Shown: positions 33,495 through 45,200 of the stretch, in pieces
Layout of the letters: each line of letters opens with the position of its first letter
Numbering within the stretch: the stretch's first letter is position 1
Source: Mixophyes australis
Taxonomy: Eukaryota > Chordata > Amphibia > Anura > Limnodynastidae
Assembly (NCBI GenBank): GCA_036250195.1
Contig: JAVHZZ010000006.1
Location: 172,964,124 to 173,028,123 of the forward strand
Length of the DNA stretch: 64,000 nt
Reading direction: 5' to 3'
Made by a program: the position numbers and the translations under genes
Notes under the pieces: generated by a model
The model's input: only the letters and a program-made list of their open reading frames with translations
Databases searched by the model: none
What the model was told of the DNA's origin: nothing

Positions 33495-34172
33495 CATTGC
33501 ACGACTATGTGCAACAGGGACATTTTTTGGGGTTTACAAAGTCAAACAATAACACTTCGACCCTGTCTGTCTGGGATCTCAATGACGAATTGTCTGTACC
33601 ATGTTTGGAGGAGGTATTGTGGCCCCGGTATCAAATTGGGTACCGGGGCCACCCCACTATGCAGTCCAGATACTTGTTTGGTGGAATTCAGACCAGTTGA
33701 GGGTTTTATTATTATTATATTGTGTGGACCACTCTATCTATACCACACTACAACTCTATATACCACTCTATTTCATACTTTAATTCTATTTCATACTTTA
33801 ATTCTATTTAATACTTTAATTCTATTTCATACTTTAATTCTATTTCATACTTTAATTCTATTACTAATTACCATAAAGAGGAACAAAATAAACCAATTTT
33901 ACCAAAAGTATAATATGACTTAGACTTACAAACACTACACTTGAAAGATCGTGCCTTTAAATGAAAAAGTCAGTCTTCATTGCACGACTATGTGCAACAG
34001 GGACATTTTTTAAGGTTTACAAAGTCAAACAATAACACTTCGACCCTGTCTGTCTGGGATCTCAATGACGAATTGTCTGTACCATGTTTGGAGGAGGTAT
34101 TGTGGCCCCGGTATCAAATTGGGTACCGGGGCCACCCCACTATGCAGTCCAGATACTTGTTTGGTGGAATTC
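33495..34172 (+). repeat. Direct duplication of about 195 bp in the hAT 3' region
   Basis: 33495-33689 and 33978-34172 are nearly identical, both starting CATTGCACGACTATGTGCAA and ending GTTTGGTGGAATTC. Each contains a GCCCCGGTA...TACCGGGGC palindrome. A third decayed copy of the palindrome is at 34202-34232. These share GCAGTCCAG with the 78-bp array that follows. Confidence 0.9.
33765..33862 (+). repeat. 18-bp tandem repeat, about 5 copies
   Basis: TCTATTTCATACTTTAAT repeated about five times with one TTAATA variant, between the two 195-bp duplicates of the hAT element. Confidence 0.9.
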
Positions 34173-34455
34173 TGACACGTGGAGGGTTTTTTAATTATAT
34201 TGTGGCCTCGGTACAAAATTGTGTACCGGGGCCACCACACTACGCAGTCAAGATAGATAGATGCGTATTGCGTATCATAGATAAAGTACATTCAGTGGTG
34301 TGGGGCAAATTGAAAAATATTCAAAATGCACTGACATTATCAAAAACAAGAGGTTGTCACACGCTAAAACTCCAACATGTATATGATGGAGAGGATGGAG
34401 GAGCAGCCGTATGTGTAGTGTAATGCAGACCTGTTGAAGGTTTTTTATATATTTT

Positions 34456-35668
34456 ATTGTGGTGCCCAGTGCCCACTCCTCTACGCAGTCCAGGTACATT
34501 TATTGGTGCGATTCATAAAAGTTCAGGGTTTTTAATATATTGTGGTGACCCACTCCTCTACGCAGTCCAGGTACATTTATTGGTGCGATTCATAAAAGTT
34601 CAGGGTTTTTAAGATATATTGTGGTGACCCACTCCTCTACGCAGTCCAGGTACATTTATTGGTGCGATTCATAAAAGTTCAGGGTTTTTAATAGATATTG
34701 TGGTGACCCACTCCTCTATGCAGTCCAGGTACATTTATTGGTGCGAATCATAAAAGTTCAGGGTTTTTAAGATATATTGTGGTGACCCACTCCTCTAGGC
34801 AGTCCAGGTACATTTATTGGTGCGATTCATCAAAGTTCTGGGTTTTTAAGATATTGTGGTGACCCACTCCTCTACGCAGTCCAGGTACATTTATTGGTGC
34901 GATTCATAAAAGTTCAGGGTTTTTAAGATATATTGTGGTGACCCACTCCTCTACGCAGTCCAGGTACATTTATTGGTGCGATTCATAAAAGTTCAGGGTT
35001 TTTAATATATTGTGGTGACCCACTCCTCTACGCAGTCCAGGTACATTTATTGGTGCGATTCATAAAAGTTCAGGGTTTTTAATATATTGTGGTGACCCAC
35101 TCCTCTACGCAGTCCAGGTACATTTATTGGTGCGATTCATAAAAGTTCAGGGTTTTTAAGATATATTGTGGTGACCCACTCCTCTACGCAGTCCAGGTAC
35201 ATTTATTGGTGCGATTCATAAAAGTTCAGGGTTTTTAATATATTGTGGTGACCCACTCCTCTACGCAGTCCAGGTACATTTATTGGTGCGAATCATAAAA
35301 GTTCAGGGTTTTTAAGATATATTGTGGTGACCCACTCCTCTACGCAGTCCAGGTACATTTATTGGTGCGATTCATAAAAGTTCAGGGTTTTTAATAGATA
35401 TTGTGGTGACCCACTCCTCTACGCAGTCCAGGTACATTTATTGGTGCGAATCATAAAAGTTCAGGGTTTTTAAGATATATTGTGGTGACCCACTCCTCTA
35501 CGCAGTCCAGGTACATTTATTGGTGCGATTCATAAAAGTTCAGGGTTTTTAATATATTGTGGTGACCCACTCCTCTACGCAGTCCAGGTACATTTATTGG
35601 TGCGATTCATAAAAGTTCAGGGTTTTTAATATATATTGTGGTGACCCACTCCTCTACGCAGTCCAGAA
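34456..35668 (+). repeat. 3' subterminal array, about 15 units of 75-80 bp
   Basis: Each unit has TGTGGTGACCCACTCCTCTA, CGCAGTCCAGGTACATTTAT, TGGTGCGATTCATAAAAGTT and a TTTTTAATATAT or AAGATATAT spacer. Unit length varies only in that AT spacer. Units are almost identical, which implies very recent expansion or homogenisation relative to the rest of the element. Confidence 0.95.
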
Positions 35669-36664
35669 AGATACCTTGTTGCAACGTTTTGGACTAATAA
35701 CTATATTGTGAGGTGTTCAGAATACACTGTAAATTAGTGGAAATGCTTGTTATTGAATGTTATTGAGGTTAATAATAGCCTAGGAGTGAAAATAAGCCCA
35801 AAAACTTGATTTTTAAACTTTTTATGTTTTTTTGCAAAAAAATCCGAATCCAAAACCTTAAATCCGAACCAAGACCTTTCGTCAAGTGTTTTGCGAGACA
35901 AATCCGAACCCCAAAAATAACGAAAATCCGGATCCAAAACACAAAACACGAGACCTCAAAAGTCGCCGGTGCACATCCCTAATATGGACATTTTTAACCT
36001 CCTCCCGACTCCAAGAGGTACATTTTAAAACAATTAATAGGACCTATCTCTCCCAACACCAACACCGATATGGGGTGGAAGGAAAGACGGGGGATATGTT
36101 CTAAAACCAGGGCACAGCGAGCAGACCTTAAACATAACTGGAACTGTAGAAAATGTAATCAAATTTGGAATAAGTTTATCAACTTTATTAAGACCAGTTT
36201 TGACATTCCTATGACAAAAAATTTACAGGCCTTTCTGTTCACCAATTTTTATCCCTGGAAAAACATTTAGTCTTCTAGTAGATTTCCTATCTTAACGATT
36301 ATTGTTACAGTTGACAAGCAATTTATTTTACGCCAGTGGACATCCCCATCTCTAATCTCCTTAGTACACTAAAATCAGACCTATTAGATATTTGCATGAA
36401 TAGGAGAGCCACTCTGCCGGATATTGAGAACGGCGAGGAAAAATTTCATAGAAAATGAGGGATATATCTAAACTTGCTGGATGTCACCACTGTACAATAT
36501 AATATTATAAAATTGTTTTAATTCCCCAGGTGGTATCTACACCGACAACTTAAATAATGTTTTAATGTATCTCTTATTCCCAATCCGTGGTTTCCGGTCT
36601 GGTTTCCCCTTCTCATCTTCCTGTCCTCCCTCCCTTTACCCCCTTCCCTTCTGCGGTACACCAA

Positions 36665-36927
36665 CAGGGGCGCACGGAGGATTGTCGGGGGGGGGGGGGG
36701 GGTTTCTCCCCGACGACTGAAAAAAAACCAAAAAAACAACCAACGAGAGAGAGCTGCTCGGCGCTGTCTAAGAAGCGTCTGCAGCGGTGCTGTATACAAT
36801 ACAATACAGCACCGCCGCGGATGCTTCTTTGACAGTGCCGCGGCTGCTGTATAGGACAGTGGCAACTTAGTTAGCGCAGGGGGGGGGGGTTCTAGAGACT
36901 CAGAAACCCCCCCTGCGTGCGCCACTG
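36665..36927 (-). mobile_element. Hairpin hAT-like nonautonomous element, copy 3
   Basis: Inverted relative to copies 1 and 2: the left end reads CAGGGGCGCACGGAGG and the right end CGTGCGCCACTG. Flanked by ACCAA at 36660-36664 and 36928-36932. It carries the same GC-rich hairpin, a 16-G run near the left end and a G-run near the right. Inserted in the tail of the interrupted L1. Confidence 0.88.
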
Positions 36928-37304
36928 ACCAATTCATTCTTGTATTTTGGATATGGAAGAGGGACACAACATTTTTTGGATATTATTTTCTTTTTTTATT
37001 AGGTTAGTTTATAGCTTATCATTGTTTAGTTTTTATTTTCCTTCTTGATGTATTTTAATTTTTCCCGAGAAACAACATTTCTTTATTATTGCAATTATAT
37101 TGTCTTTTCCATGAAATATATATTTCATATCTTTCCACCATTTATCTGGAAGAACGTGGGACTAATTGATTCTTTTTGTTTTTCCCTCCTCATGTTTGGA
37201 TATACCAGATGGTTGAACGTCTCCATGTTTTCTATTTTTATTGTGATCTCCTTGTACTATTCTGTTGATCTAATTTTTTTTTTTTACAAAAAAAAAAAAA
37301 GAAT

Positions 37305-38553
37305 CATGCAACTGTTGCATAGTTCTGTTCGTATTCAAATCCACACGTTTCTTTAGATATATTATAATGCAAATAAGGCTACATCTACGTGATGTATAAA
37401 AATTGCATATTTCTGCATAAGAGTAGACACACATACAGGAGAAAGCATTTTTTGAGCAATTATCCTATTTTTAACTACATGTGTATTTGCAATGAGTTTA
37501 CATCAGAATGCACATACATTGATTTCCTTAATTACCCTCATTAGACCAAAAACACTGTTGCCTGCTGACAATAATCTATTATTAACCCATTCACTGCATT
37601 ACATAGTTTAATGCCTTGTCATCATACTCTTGATGCATGAAAGGTAGTAAGCAAAGAAACATTTTCACATTCTGACTTAATAACGACTATTCATAGTGAA
37701 TACAGCACTTGTGAGAAACGAAATGGAACAACAGAGCAGCCTATGTTAGTCTACCCCTTCCCTCCCAAAATCCGCCTTTCAAGTAGTAAGGTGTTGTACG
37801 TGTCAGATGTGCTCGGATATGAATCCTGTGCAATTAAGTTCATTTGCGTAAGATTGATTTCTGGGTATGCTCAGTGTTAATACACGCAAGATACATCACG
37901 GAAACGGGCGTACGTCCGGACTAGAATCAGGCGCATGTGAGTACAGAATACATTCAATTGACCTTGATGTTCTGCCAATGTTTCCCATTACACAGAGAAA
38001 TAGGAATTAAGTCATCCTATGCGTGTACCTAACCGTGAGGAAGAGGATGATCTTATGGAGATTCAGGTCCTCGTGCAGAGTTGGACAGAAGACTCTCAGT
38101 ATGTCAAAAGTGGTGGACATATTTGGTGAAATATAACAATTATTTCAAGAATATTATTCAGTTTAGCAGTACATAGCCTTTGATCATATATTATTGCCAA
38201 ATATTGACTTTAAATATATTATTCAACATCCAAAGTACATGTAACTGATGATGAAGTCCTTTTGATGACTGCCTAGTAATTAATAACAACGAAACTCAAG
38301 TAGGATGTCAAGAAGAAAAAAAATAATCCCCATTGATGGCTGGTAATTAGGAAATCTATTTGTTAAGATTTAATCTCATGTAACCTATTACTTGTACTTT
38401 CAGGACCGAAAGAAAGTTTAGAGGAGTGGAGTGTGGTCCGCCTCTCTCATACCAACACTCCCATCCAATGATTCTCTTAATCAGACTCCGGGGACAGCTT
38501 AGTGATAAGGAAAATCCTTTCTGTAAGTACCAATATATTTCACTGGAATGAAC
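37305..38553. other. Unassigned AT-rich DNA
   Basis: No gene or transposon ends supported. Short open frames without family motifs. Its right part is the target of the hAT at 38562. Confidence 0.5.
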
Positions 38554-39190
38554 ATTACAAGTAGAGATGGTCACTGACCCCCGTGTTTTGGTTTTGTATT
38601 CGGTTTTGGATCTGGATTACCTTCGTGTTTTGGTTTTGGTTTTGGTTTTGCAAAACCGCCCTTGCGTGTTTTGGTTTTGGTTTTGTTTGGTTTTGTTTTG
38701 CTATTTTTGAAAAAAATACCATTTTTTTGGTCTAAAATAACCTATTTTAGTGCTCCACCAGTTTCTTAGATAAGTGAGGTAATTCTAAAGCTAATAAATT
38801 ATGGAAAAAACAGTTTAATCCCTGGTAGGCCGTCCTTAATTCGAACACTTGTCTGTAAATTATACAGACAAACCTGGTTGTCTACCTCCTCCATCTTTGA
38901 TTATTGGCAATGTAGCCATCGTCTTTGGGTGTATATTACACCCTCCACTTGTAGTTTTATATTAAAAAAAGCAGCCTGCACAGACTGTGGAACTAAAAAG
39001 TAAAATTAAATGGACCACGGTAGTTTGGTGGCTATCTATGCCCCCCGCCCTTCACTTGTAGTTGAATATAAAAAAAGCAGCCTGCACAGACTGGAACTAG
39101 AAATTCGAATATACAAAGAAATGGACAAAGGCAGTTTGGTATCTGTCTGCATCAGATCCCCTCTCCACTAGGAGGAAAATGGAAAACTAT

Positions 39191-39893
39191 TCAGCCGTTA
39201 TATAATCTAGAATAGAAATAGAAATTGAGAAAGGCAATTTGGTATCTGTCTGCATCATAATCATCATCATCCTCATTAGCGCCCTCGTCACCTCCACAAA
39301 TCTCCCCCTCATCCTCTTCTATTTCCAAAGTGGCATCCTCAATTTGTGTATCACCGGCTACACTCGGGCTGTTCAGGTACACATCAGCAGAACTGCTGAA
39401 AGGGCCCTTCTTTATGGGTACACTAACAGAATGCTCACGATTAGACATACCACTGTTGGATGGACTCTCCACAGGGATTGGTGTCATTTGTGAATCAGAG
39501 CAAACATCATCCTCTAATGCCTTACTGTTATCTTGCAGCTCGGCTTTGACGCGTAACAGTAGTTGTGCACCAATTGTAGGCTCGGTAACTTTTTGGGATC
39601 TGCCACTAATAGCCAAAGGTGAAGGCCTCATTCTCTCTTTGCCACTGCGTGTGTAGAATGGCATGTTGGCAATTTTATTTTTTTTTATCGCCACTTAACT
39701 TTTGCTCAGTAACACTTCTTTTTCGCTTCAACACAGTAATTTATTTTTTTTGTTTTTGTTTTTTGGACTGATTTCAAAACACTGTGTAGTTTGACTCGCC
39801 TTGCCCAGGTGACGTACTGGGAACACTAACATCAGGACTGGTGACAGAGCCTGGTTGCTCATTCTGCTCATATGTGGACTGCTTTGAATCCAT
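39191..39893 (-). pseudogene. hAT transposase N-terminal domain only
   Basis: Minus strand from ATG 39893: MDSKQSTYEQ, acidic and with PSTSPGQG, then a frame break near 39775. It continues (39694-39191) through NMPFYTRSGKERMRPSP and an acidic tail with EEDEGEICGG. The same order is seen in copies 1 and 2. All catalytic sequence after the acidic tail is missing. Confidence 0.8.
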
Positions 39894-39914
39894 TCTGAGC
39901 CCAAAGCACTTGTA

Positions 39915-41020
39915 GTGCTACAAATTATTTGGTAAATACTGCTGACAGATAGTAATTTTGACAGCCAGAAATATTTATGCACAATTATGGGGGACGCCCC
40001 AAAAGCGCTGGGGAGTGCTAAAAAGTATTTGGTAGATACTGCTGACAGAGAGTAATTTTCACAGCCAGAAATATTTATGCACAATTATGGAGGACACCCC
40101 AAAAGTGCTGGGGATTGCTAAAAAGTATTTGGTAGATACTGCTGACAGATAGTAATTTTCACAGCCAGAAATATTTATGCACAATTATGAGGGACACCCC
40201 AAAAGCACTGGGTAGTGCTAAAAAGTATTTGGTAGATACTGCTGACAGATAGTAATTTTCACAGCCAGAAATATTTATGCACAATTATGGGGGACACCCC
40301 AAAAGCACTGGGGAGTGCTAAAAAGTATTTGGTAGATACTGCTGACAGATAGTAATTTTCACAGCCAGAAATATTTATGCACAATTATGAGGGACACCCC
40401 AAAAGCACTGGGTAGTGCTAAAAAGTATTTGGTAGATACTGCTGACAGATAGTAATTTTCACAGCCAGAAATATTTATGCACAATTATGGGGGACACCCC
40501 AAAAGCACTGGGGAGTGCTAAAAAGTATTTGGTAGATACTGCTGACAGATAGTAATTTTCACAGCCAGAAATATTTATGTACAATTATGGGGGACACCCC
40601 AAAAGCACTGGGGAGTGCTAAAAAGTATTTGGTAGATACTGCTGACAGATAGTAATTTTCACAGCCAGAAATATTTATGCACAATTATGGGGGACACCCC
40701 AAAAGCACTGGGGAGTGCTAAAAAGTATTTGGTAGATACTGCTGACAGATAGTAATTTTCACAGCCAGAAATATTTATGTACAATTATGGGGGACACCCC
40801 AAAAGTACTGGGGAGTGCTAAAAAGTATTTGGTAGATACTGCTGACAGATGAGTAATTTTCACAGCCAGAAATATTTATGCACAATTATGGGGGACACCC
40901 CAAAAGCACTGGGGAGTGCTAAAAAGTATTTGGTAGATACTGCTGACAGATGAGTAATTTTCACAGCCAGAAATATTTATGCACAATTATGGGGGACACC
41001 CCAAAAGCACTGGGGAGTGC
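39915..41020 (-). repeat. 100-bp tandem array, about 11 units
   Basis: Units repeat at exactly 100 bp from 40021 to about 40840 (AAAAGTATTTGGTAGATACT, then CACAGCCAGAAATATTTATG and ACACCCCAAAAGCACTGGGG). A one-base insertion at 40851 and again in the next unit makes the last two 101 bp. The leftmost unit near 39915 is diverged; the inner ones are almost identical. Confidence 0.95.
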
Positions 41021-41163
41021 CAAATATTGAAAAAAACAAACAAACTCCTCTATCCTCCTCTCTTCTCTAGCGATTTATGACAGCTCAATTGGAATAAGAA
41101 TATTGTATTCTCTGTCCCTGCTCTAATCAGCCTGTGACTACACCCTGCTCTCTCCCTCTTTCA

Positions 41164-41218
41164 AATGGCGATGGATTGCTGTGGAGGCGTATATGTATAG
41201 TCTTGAAGTATCGCGAGA
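41164..41218 (-). promoter_or_regulatory. Composite promoter of hAT copy 3
   Basis: Minus strand: TCTCGCGA (41218-41211), TATACATA (41199-41192) 11 bp further, then CGCCATTT (41170-41163). Same three-part layout as at 5456-5512 and 28955-29003. Confidence 0.55.
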
Positions 41219-41734
41219 GCTGAGCCCCGAGATCCGATGACGTCACAATGACATTCGGCCAGGGATTTGGATTTGGAGCTGGTGGGAGAGTACCGAGCTA
41301 CTCGGCTCGGTACTGGGATAGGCGATATTCGGATGGATTCGGTTCTCGGGGAACCGGATCCGCCCATCTCTAATTACAAGAGATTGATATCTGGATGACA
41401 CATAAATGTCACAAATAGGATCTTAGTCCTGTTTACACCACTCGGCGGTACCATATCACCGTACATCTCCCTTTTCGTCAAAGGCAGCATTCTAACCTGG
41501 GACAAGTGTGACTTCTGTCTGCAGTATTGGAGGCTGCCATCTTGGGTGAGACATTTGCTAAACATCCTGCTGAGTTTGAACACCTGATCTCATCCATCAA
41601 TTAGCTTCCTCTGCAGACTATAAGAGTCTCCTCCTACACTCAGAAATTTGCCAGTGCAACACTTTCCTAGTTCCTGACTCCAGACTACCACAATTGCTAT
41701 TTGTTTGCTGCTTCATCCTGTCTACTATATACAG

Positions 41735-42200
41735 ATCTCAACCATTAACCCTTCGTGTGAATTCAGATTCATTCTGCCCGCTGTATACAGAGTTCAAACA
41801 TTTACCCTCTGAGTGAATTCAGCCTCATCCTGTTGCAAATACGTGGACTTCAACCATTTACTCTCTGAGTGAGTTCGATTTCATCCTGTTTACTGTTGTA
41901 TGGATTTCAAACCATTAACCCTTTGTGTGAATTCAGCTTCATCTTATTGCTGTTATATGGATTTCAAACTAGTAACTCTTTGTAAAAATTCAGTTTCACT
42001 CTGCTAACTGTGATACAAACTTTAAACCATTAACCCTTTGTGTGAATTCAGCTTCACTCTGCTTGCTGTAATTCAAACTTTAAACCATTAACCCTTTCTG
42101 CGAATTCAGCTTCACTCTGCTTGCTGAAAAAAAGACTTTGGCTATTTATTCCTCGTGTGGATTCACCTTCATTCTATCTGCTTGTGAACAGTTTCCAACT
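41735..42200 (+). repeat. Diverged tandem repeat of about 58 bp, about 8 units
   Basis: Units contain CCATTAACCCTTTGTGTGAA and TTCAGCTTCATCCTG-like parts, starting near 41742, 41799, 41857, 41911, 41971, 42026, 42085 and 42146. They are much more diverged than the hAT arrays, so older. The flanking TTCCTGACTCCAG and TTCCAGTC-type sequence resembles the 5' region of frog LTR retrotransposons, but no LTR ends were found. Confidence 0.75.
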
Positions 42201-45200
42201 GTTACCTCTTGAGTTCAGAGTTGTCAAGGGCCAGCTCCAGGCTTATTCTGTTCAGAAGGTTGCCACCCCCTGTGTAGTATCTGCCTGAGTTCTGACTCTT
42301 CCCAGTCCCAGTTGTAGCACTATATTCCGCTGAGTTTCTGAGTTCATGGCGGTATTGAGTCTCTGGTCGTGGGGTCAGGTCCTCCCTGTTCCCACATCCA
42401 GGTTCCAGTCCATCAGGTCCAGATTCCAGTAATTTATTCCACTACGGAGTCCAGTCTTGCATTCCTCCTCCTAATGTCTGTTATACAGGAATAGAGGTAC
42501 TCCTATAAGCAAGACACTCATCCAGCCTCCCAGTTTCCAGTACATCCCTGCCACAGCTAGCCCCAAGGGTCCCAAGATGGTTCCCAGAAACCATATTGCC
42601 GCGACAATAGATCCTTATAAGCACTTCCCCTGCCATCTGATAATATATATACAGCACCAACATATGCCTCTTAGAGGTGAACAAATACATTTGTGTATTC
42701 TCTGTACAACACTGTATAGTATGGTGGTGCTATATAAATTCATTATAATAGGGTATAAAAATGTATCCTGGGCAATATAAAGATTTGTTTAATAAGCATT
42801 TTGTATATAGGACCCCACAGAGGACACGGAGTCAACTCTGGATCAATTCAATTAGAATTTATGAGATATTGGACTTGGTGGACTGTTATGTTTTTGCTCT
42901 GTGAATACAAACATTTGTATAGGCAAAAGAGGCATTTTAAAACCAGTCTGGCTTTTGTAGCAGTTAACACGCACCAGTGAATTAAAGAAGACCCCAGCTA
43001 ATACTTCACAAGCACAGAGCTAGCATACAGAAAGAAGAGAGTAAACACTTCTGTTTCACATAAATAAGTCATTTTTACAGCTGTGCAGCAGCATTGAAGA
43101 TGAAAATGTATTTGCCCCTGATAAAGCTATTAAAAACTATGGAAATTGCTTCTAGTTAATCTCGAGGTCTGGCAGGTGACGGAGAAGCTAGGAGCGTACG
43201 CGTTTAGAGGCACTAGATTGCCTCCCTGTGGGAAAAACTTCATTTAAATTCTGCTTTCTAAATCCCCTCTTTAGAACAATTTATTCTGCTGACAGGATCC
43301 AGAATGGGATGAAGGGGGATTTTGTTACTGTGGAACTATCTAATGTATCAAAATTGTAAAAATAACATAACATAATATTTTAACTAAACCTTATAAAAAC
43401 AGAATGATACAATTATATGTGATTTAATCTTGGGTTTTTTCTTCATGGGTATTAAAAGTAGGCGTCCAGGGCACATTTTTAAAGCCTATTAAATGCACTT
43501 TATCACTGAAGAAATAATGTAAGCTAATAAACCAGAGGTGATAACATTTCTGACAAACATTCACTTTGCTTTGCGTCAATTTCAACATCACTTGCAGATT
43601 TCATGAGCATTAACGTCCAGTAATGAAGTTCTGTGGGGCTGCTCATTACATACACCAGGCCTGGACAACCTGTGACTCTCGGGCTATTGTCAAACGACTG
43701 CTCCCCAGGCCAATGTAGAGTTCCTCCACGCATGTGTGAGCCAACATGCCCATCTGCATCTGGAACAGTTCCAGGTTAAAAAACAATTAATAATTTAAAA
43801 AAATGTTAATATAAAGGGAAAAACTTTATCGAAAAAGAATTAAAAATGCTTTATTTTAATTATAATATTTTTTGTCTTGTGTACCAGTGCTGCTATCACC
43901 ATACCGAGATTGGGGTAGCAATCAGAGAACAGTGGCAGTACTTGTACCACTGCTGGATTGTTAAATAGGCTTTCTCATGCTTTGCACTGGAATGTTTTGC
44001 TGGAGGCCCCCTGCAAAGTCTACGGCACCTGATGCTGTCCTTGAGAATTTGATGAACAGGGAGAAGCCCCCATCTGGTGAAAACAGGAGTTTAGGGTTTA
44101 TCGCCTTTTGATACATACATCCCTATATGTTATATCTTTAATTGTCTGTTAAAAGCCAGGACAACATTTCATATTCTAACAGGAACTGTTTGTCTTGCTA
44201 CTGAATTCACTGTCTCGCATTCTCTATCTGCTCCTCCCTCCACTCCAGGTGCTGATATCTGTGCCGCAGCCCCACTCTGCGTAACAATGGGTGTGTGGTC
44301 CTTTAAGAGTCATGAATTTGTGGTCATGTGATCGCTGACCAGAGTCCAGCCTTATTCATCAGCTCAGCTATTTAAACCTGCTCTGTGCATAGTCTGTCCG
44401 TATACCAGTTCTGGCTACATTGACCACTACATTCTTGCTGCCTGATACCAGCTCCTCACGTCTGGAGGCAGGACAGAGGCTGCAACCTGCAAAACCACCA
44501 GCAGCTAAGCCCAAACCACCTTGCGGAGTTCCCTGGTGAAAAGTGTGGGTTTGTTAAACTCTGCGCCTCTGTTTCTGCCAAAGCTAATCCAAGCTGGTGA
44601 AAAGAGAATCCACTAAATCTGCTAGAATTGTGACACTGTTTTTCTATGCTCATGTTTATCCTGTGCACTGAACATTCCCATTAATTATAATACAGTTAAC
44701 ACAGAGAGCAATAATATCAAAACTAGGGCCACACACAGGTGCATAACTAATGCTGATGCAGACACTTCCACTTCTTTGAACTTTCACCCTAACTCCAGCT
44801 GGCTGCTAGAGTTCACAGAAAAATAAGTGCTTACAGCATCAGTCATAGCAGGTGGAGCAACACTCGGAGTCAACTATATGCTGGAGTTTGCAATGCAACT
44901 TTTGGGATGGAGTTTAGAAGGACAAGACCCATCATTCTCAAGTTAGACACTGGTTATAAGGGCCATTTTTAGTATCTGTAATTAGCTCTCAGGAGATTAA
45001 CTGTTTAATAAAATACAATGCAACTGTACATGATTTTATGTTATTAATCTCATTAAATTAATTATCCAAATGAAAAAAACTGATGTGAGGCAATTAAACT
45101 GAGATCATTGCACTACATAGCAAACAATGCATTTACAAAACAATCAATCTCTGTTATAGGGACTAATTACTTGAGATTGTGTAACCAATTATTTGTGGTT

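Larger units (their letters stand above)
28815..35981 (+). mobile_element. Complete 7.17-kb hAT transposon (copy 2), 8-bp TSD
   Basis: Perfect 8-bp target duplication ATATGGAC at 28807-28814 and 35982-35989. Terminal inverted repeats are TAGAGATGAGC at the left and TAGGGATGTGC (inverted) at the right. Between them: promoter region (28955-29003), a 5' array of about 300-bp units, two adjacent coding frames of a BED-hAT transposase (30088-33086), a poly(A) signal (33477), duplicated 3' segments and a 78-bp array up to 35668. The last 200 bp repeat short AATCCGAA and CCAAAAC words, typical of transposase-binding subterminal sites. It disrupts an L1. Confidence 0.95.
27095..37304 (+). mobile_element. 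Decayed L1-clade LINE, interrupted by three later insertions
   Basis: L1 ORF2 reverse transcriptase is readable from LSFDDENALHMF (motif A region, about 27110) through FGFPKAYVKVLQILYYY, NGHMSCPFVVESGMRQG (motif B) and a broken ADDM motif (about 27420). After a 269-bp insertion it continues with KTQGGIGLPDILSFNK (28140) and then, after the 7.17-kb hAT, with NRTYLSQHQHRYG (36035). A third insertion lies at 36665-36927. The T-rich/A-rich end is near 37264-37304. The L1 itself is 5'-truncated and full of frameshifts. Flanking duplication not convincingly found. Confidence 0.8.
38562..41372 (-). mobile_element. Internally deleted hAT element (copy 3), 2.81 kb, 8-bp TSD
   Basis: Perfect 8-bp duplication ATTACAAG at 38554-38561 and 41373-41380. 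TIRs are TAGAGATGGTCAC at the left and TAGAGATGGGCGG (inverted) at the right. Read on the minus strand it has the promoter (41218-41164), a 100-bp array, the N-terminal transposase exon, then a deletion removing BED finger and catalytic domain, and the GTTTTGG-rich 3' end (38580-38710). It depends on a transposase from elsewhere, for example relatives of 30459-33086. Confidence 0.93.

Noticed and set aside
34456..35668. CRISPR-like regular repeat array
   Set aside because: Units are contiguous, nearly identical over their whole length and lack unique spacers. They lie inside a eukaryotic hAT element.
37045..37356. Phe/Tyr-rich 103-residue frame as a membrane protein
   Set aside because: Translation of a T-rich LINE tail; no homology and low complexity.
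40021..41020. 100-bp periodicity as a CRISPR or coding repeat
   Set aside because: No spacers and no continuous reading frame; it is a tandem array in a transposon end.
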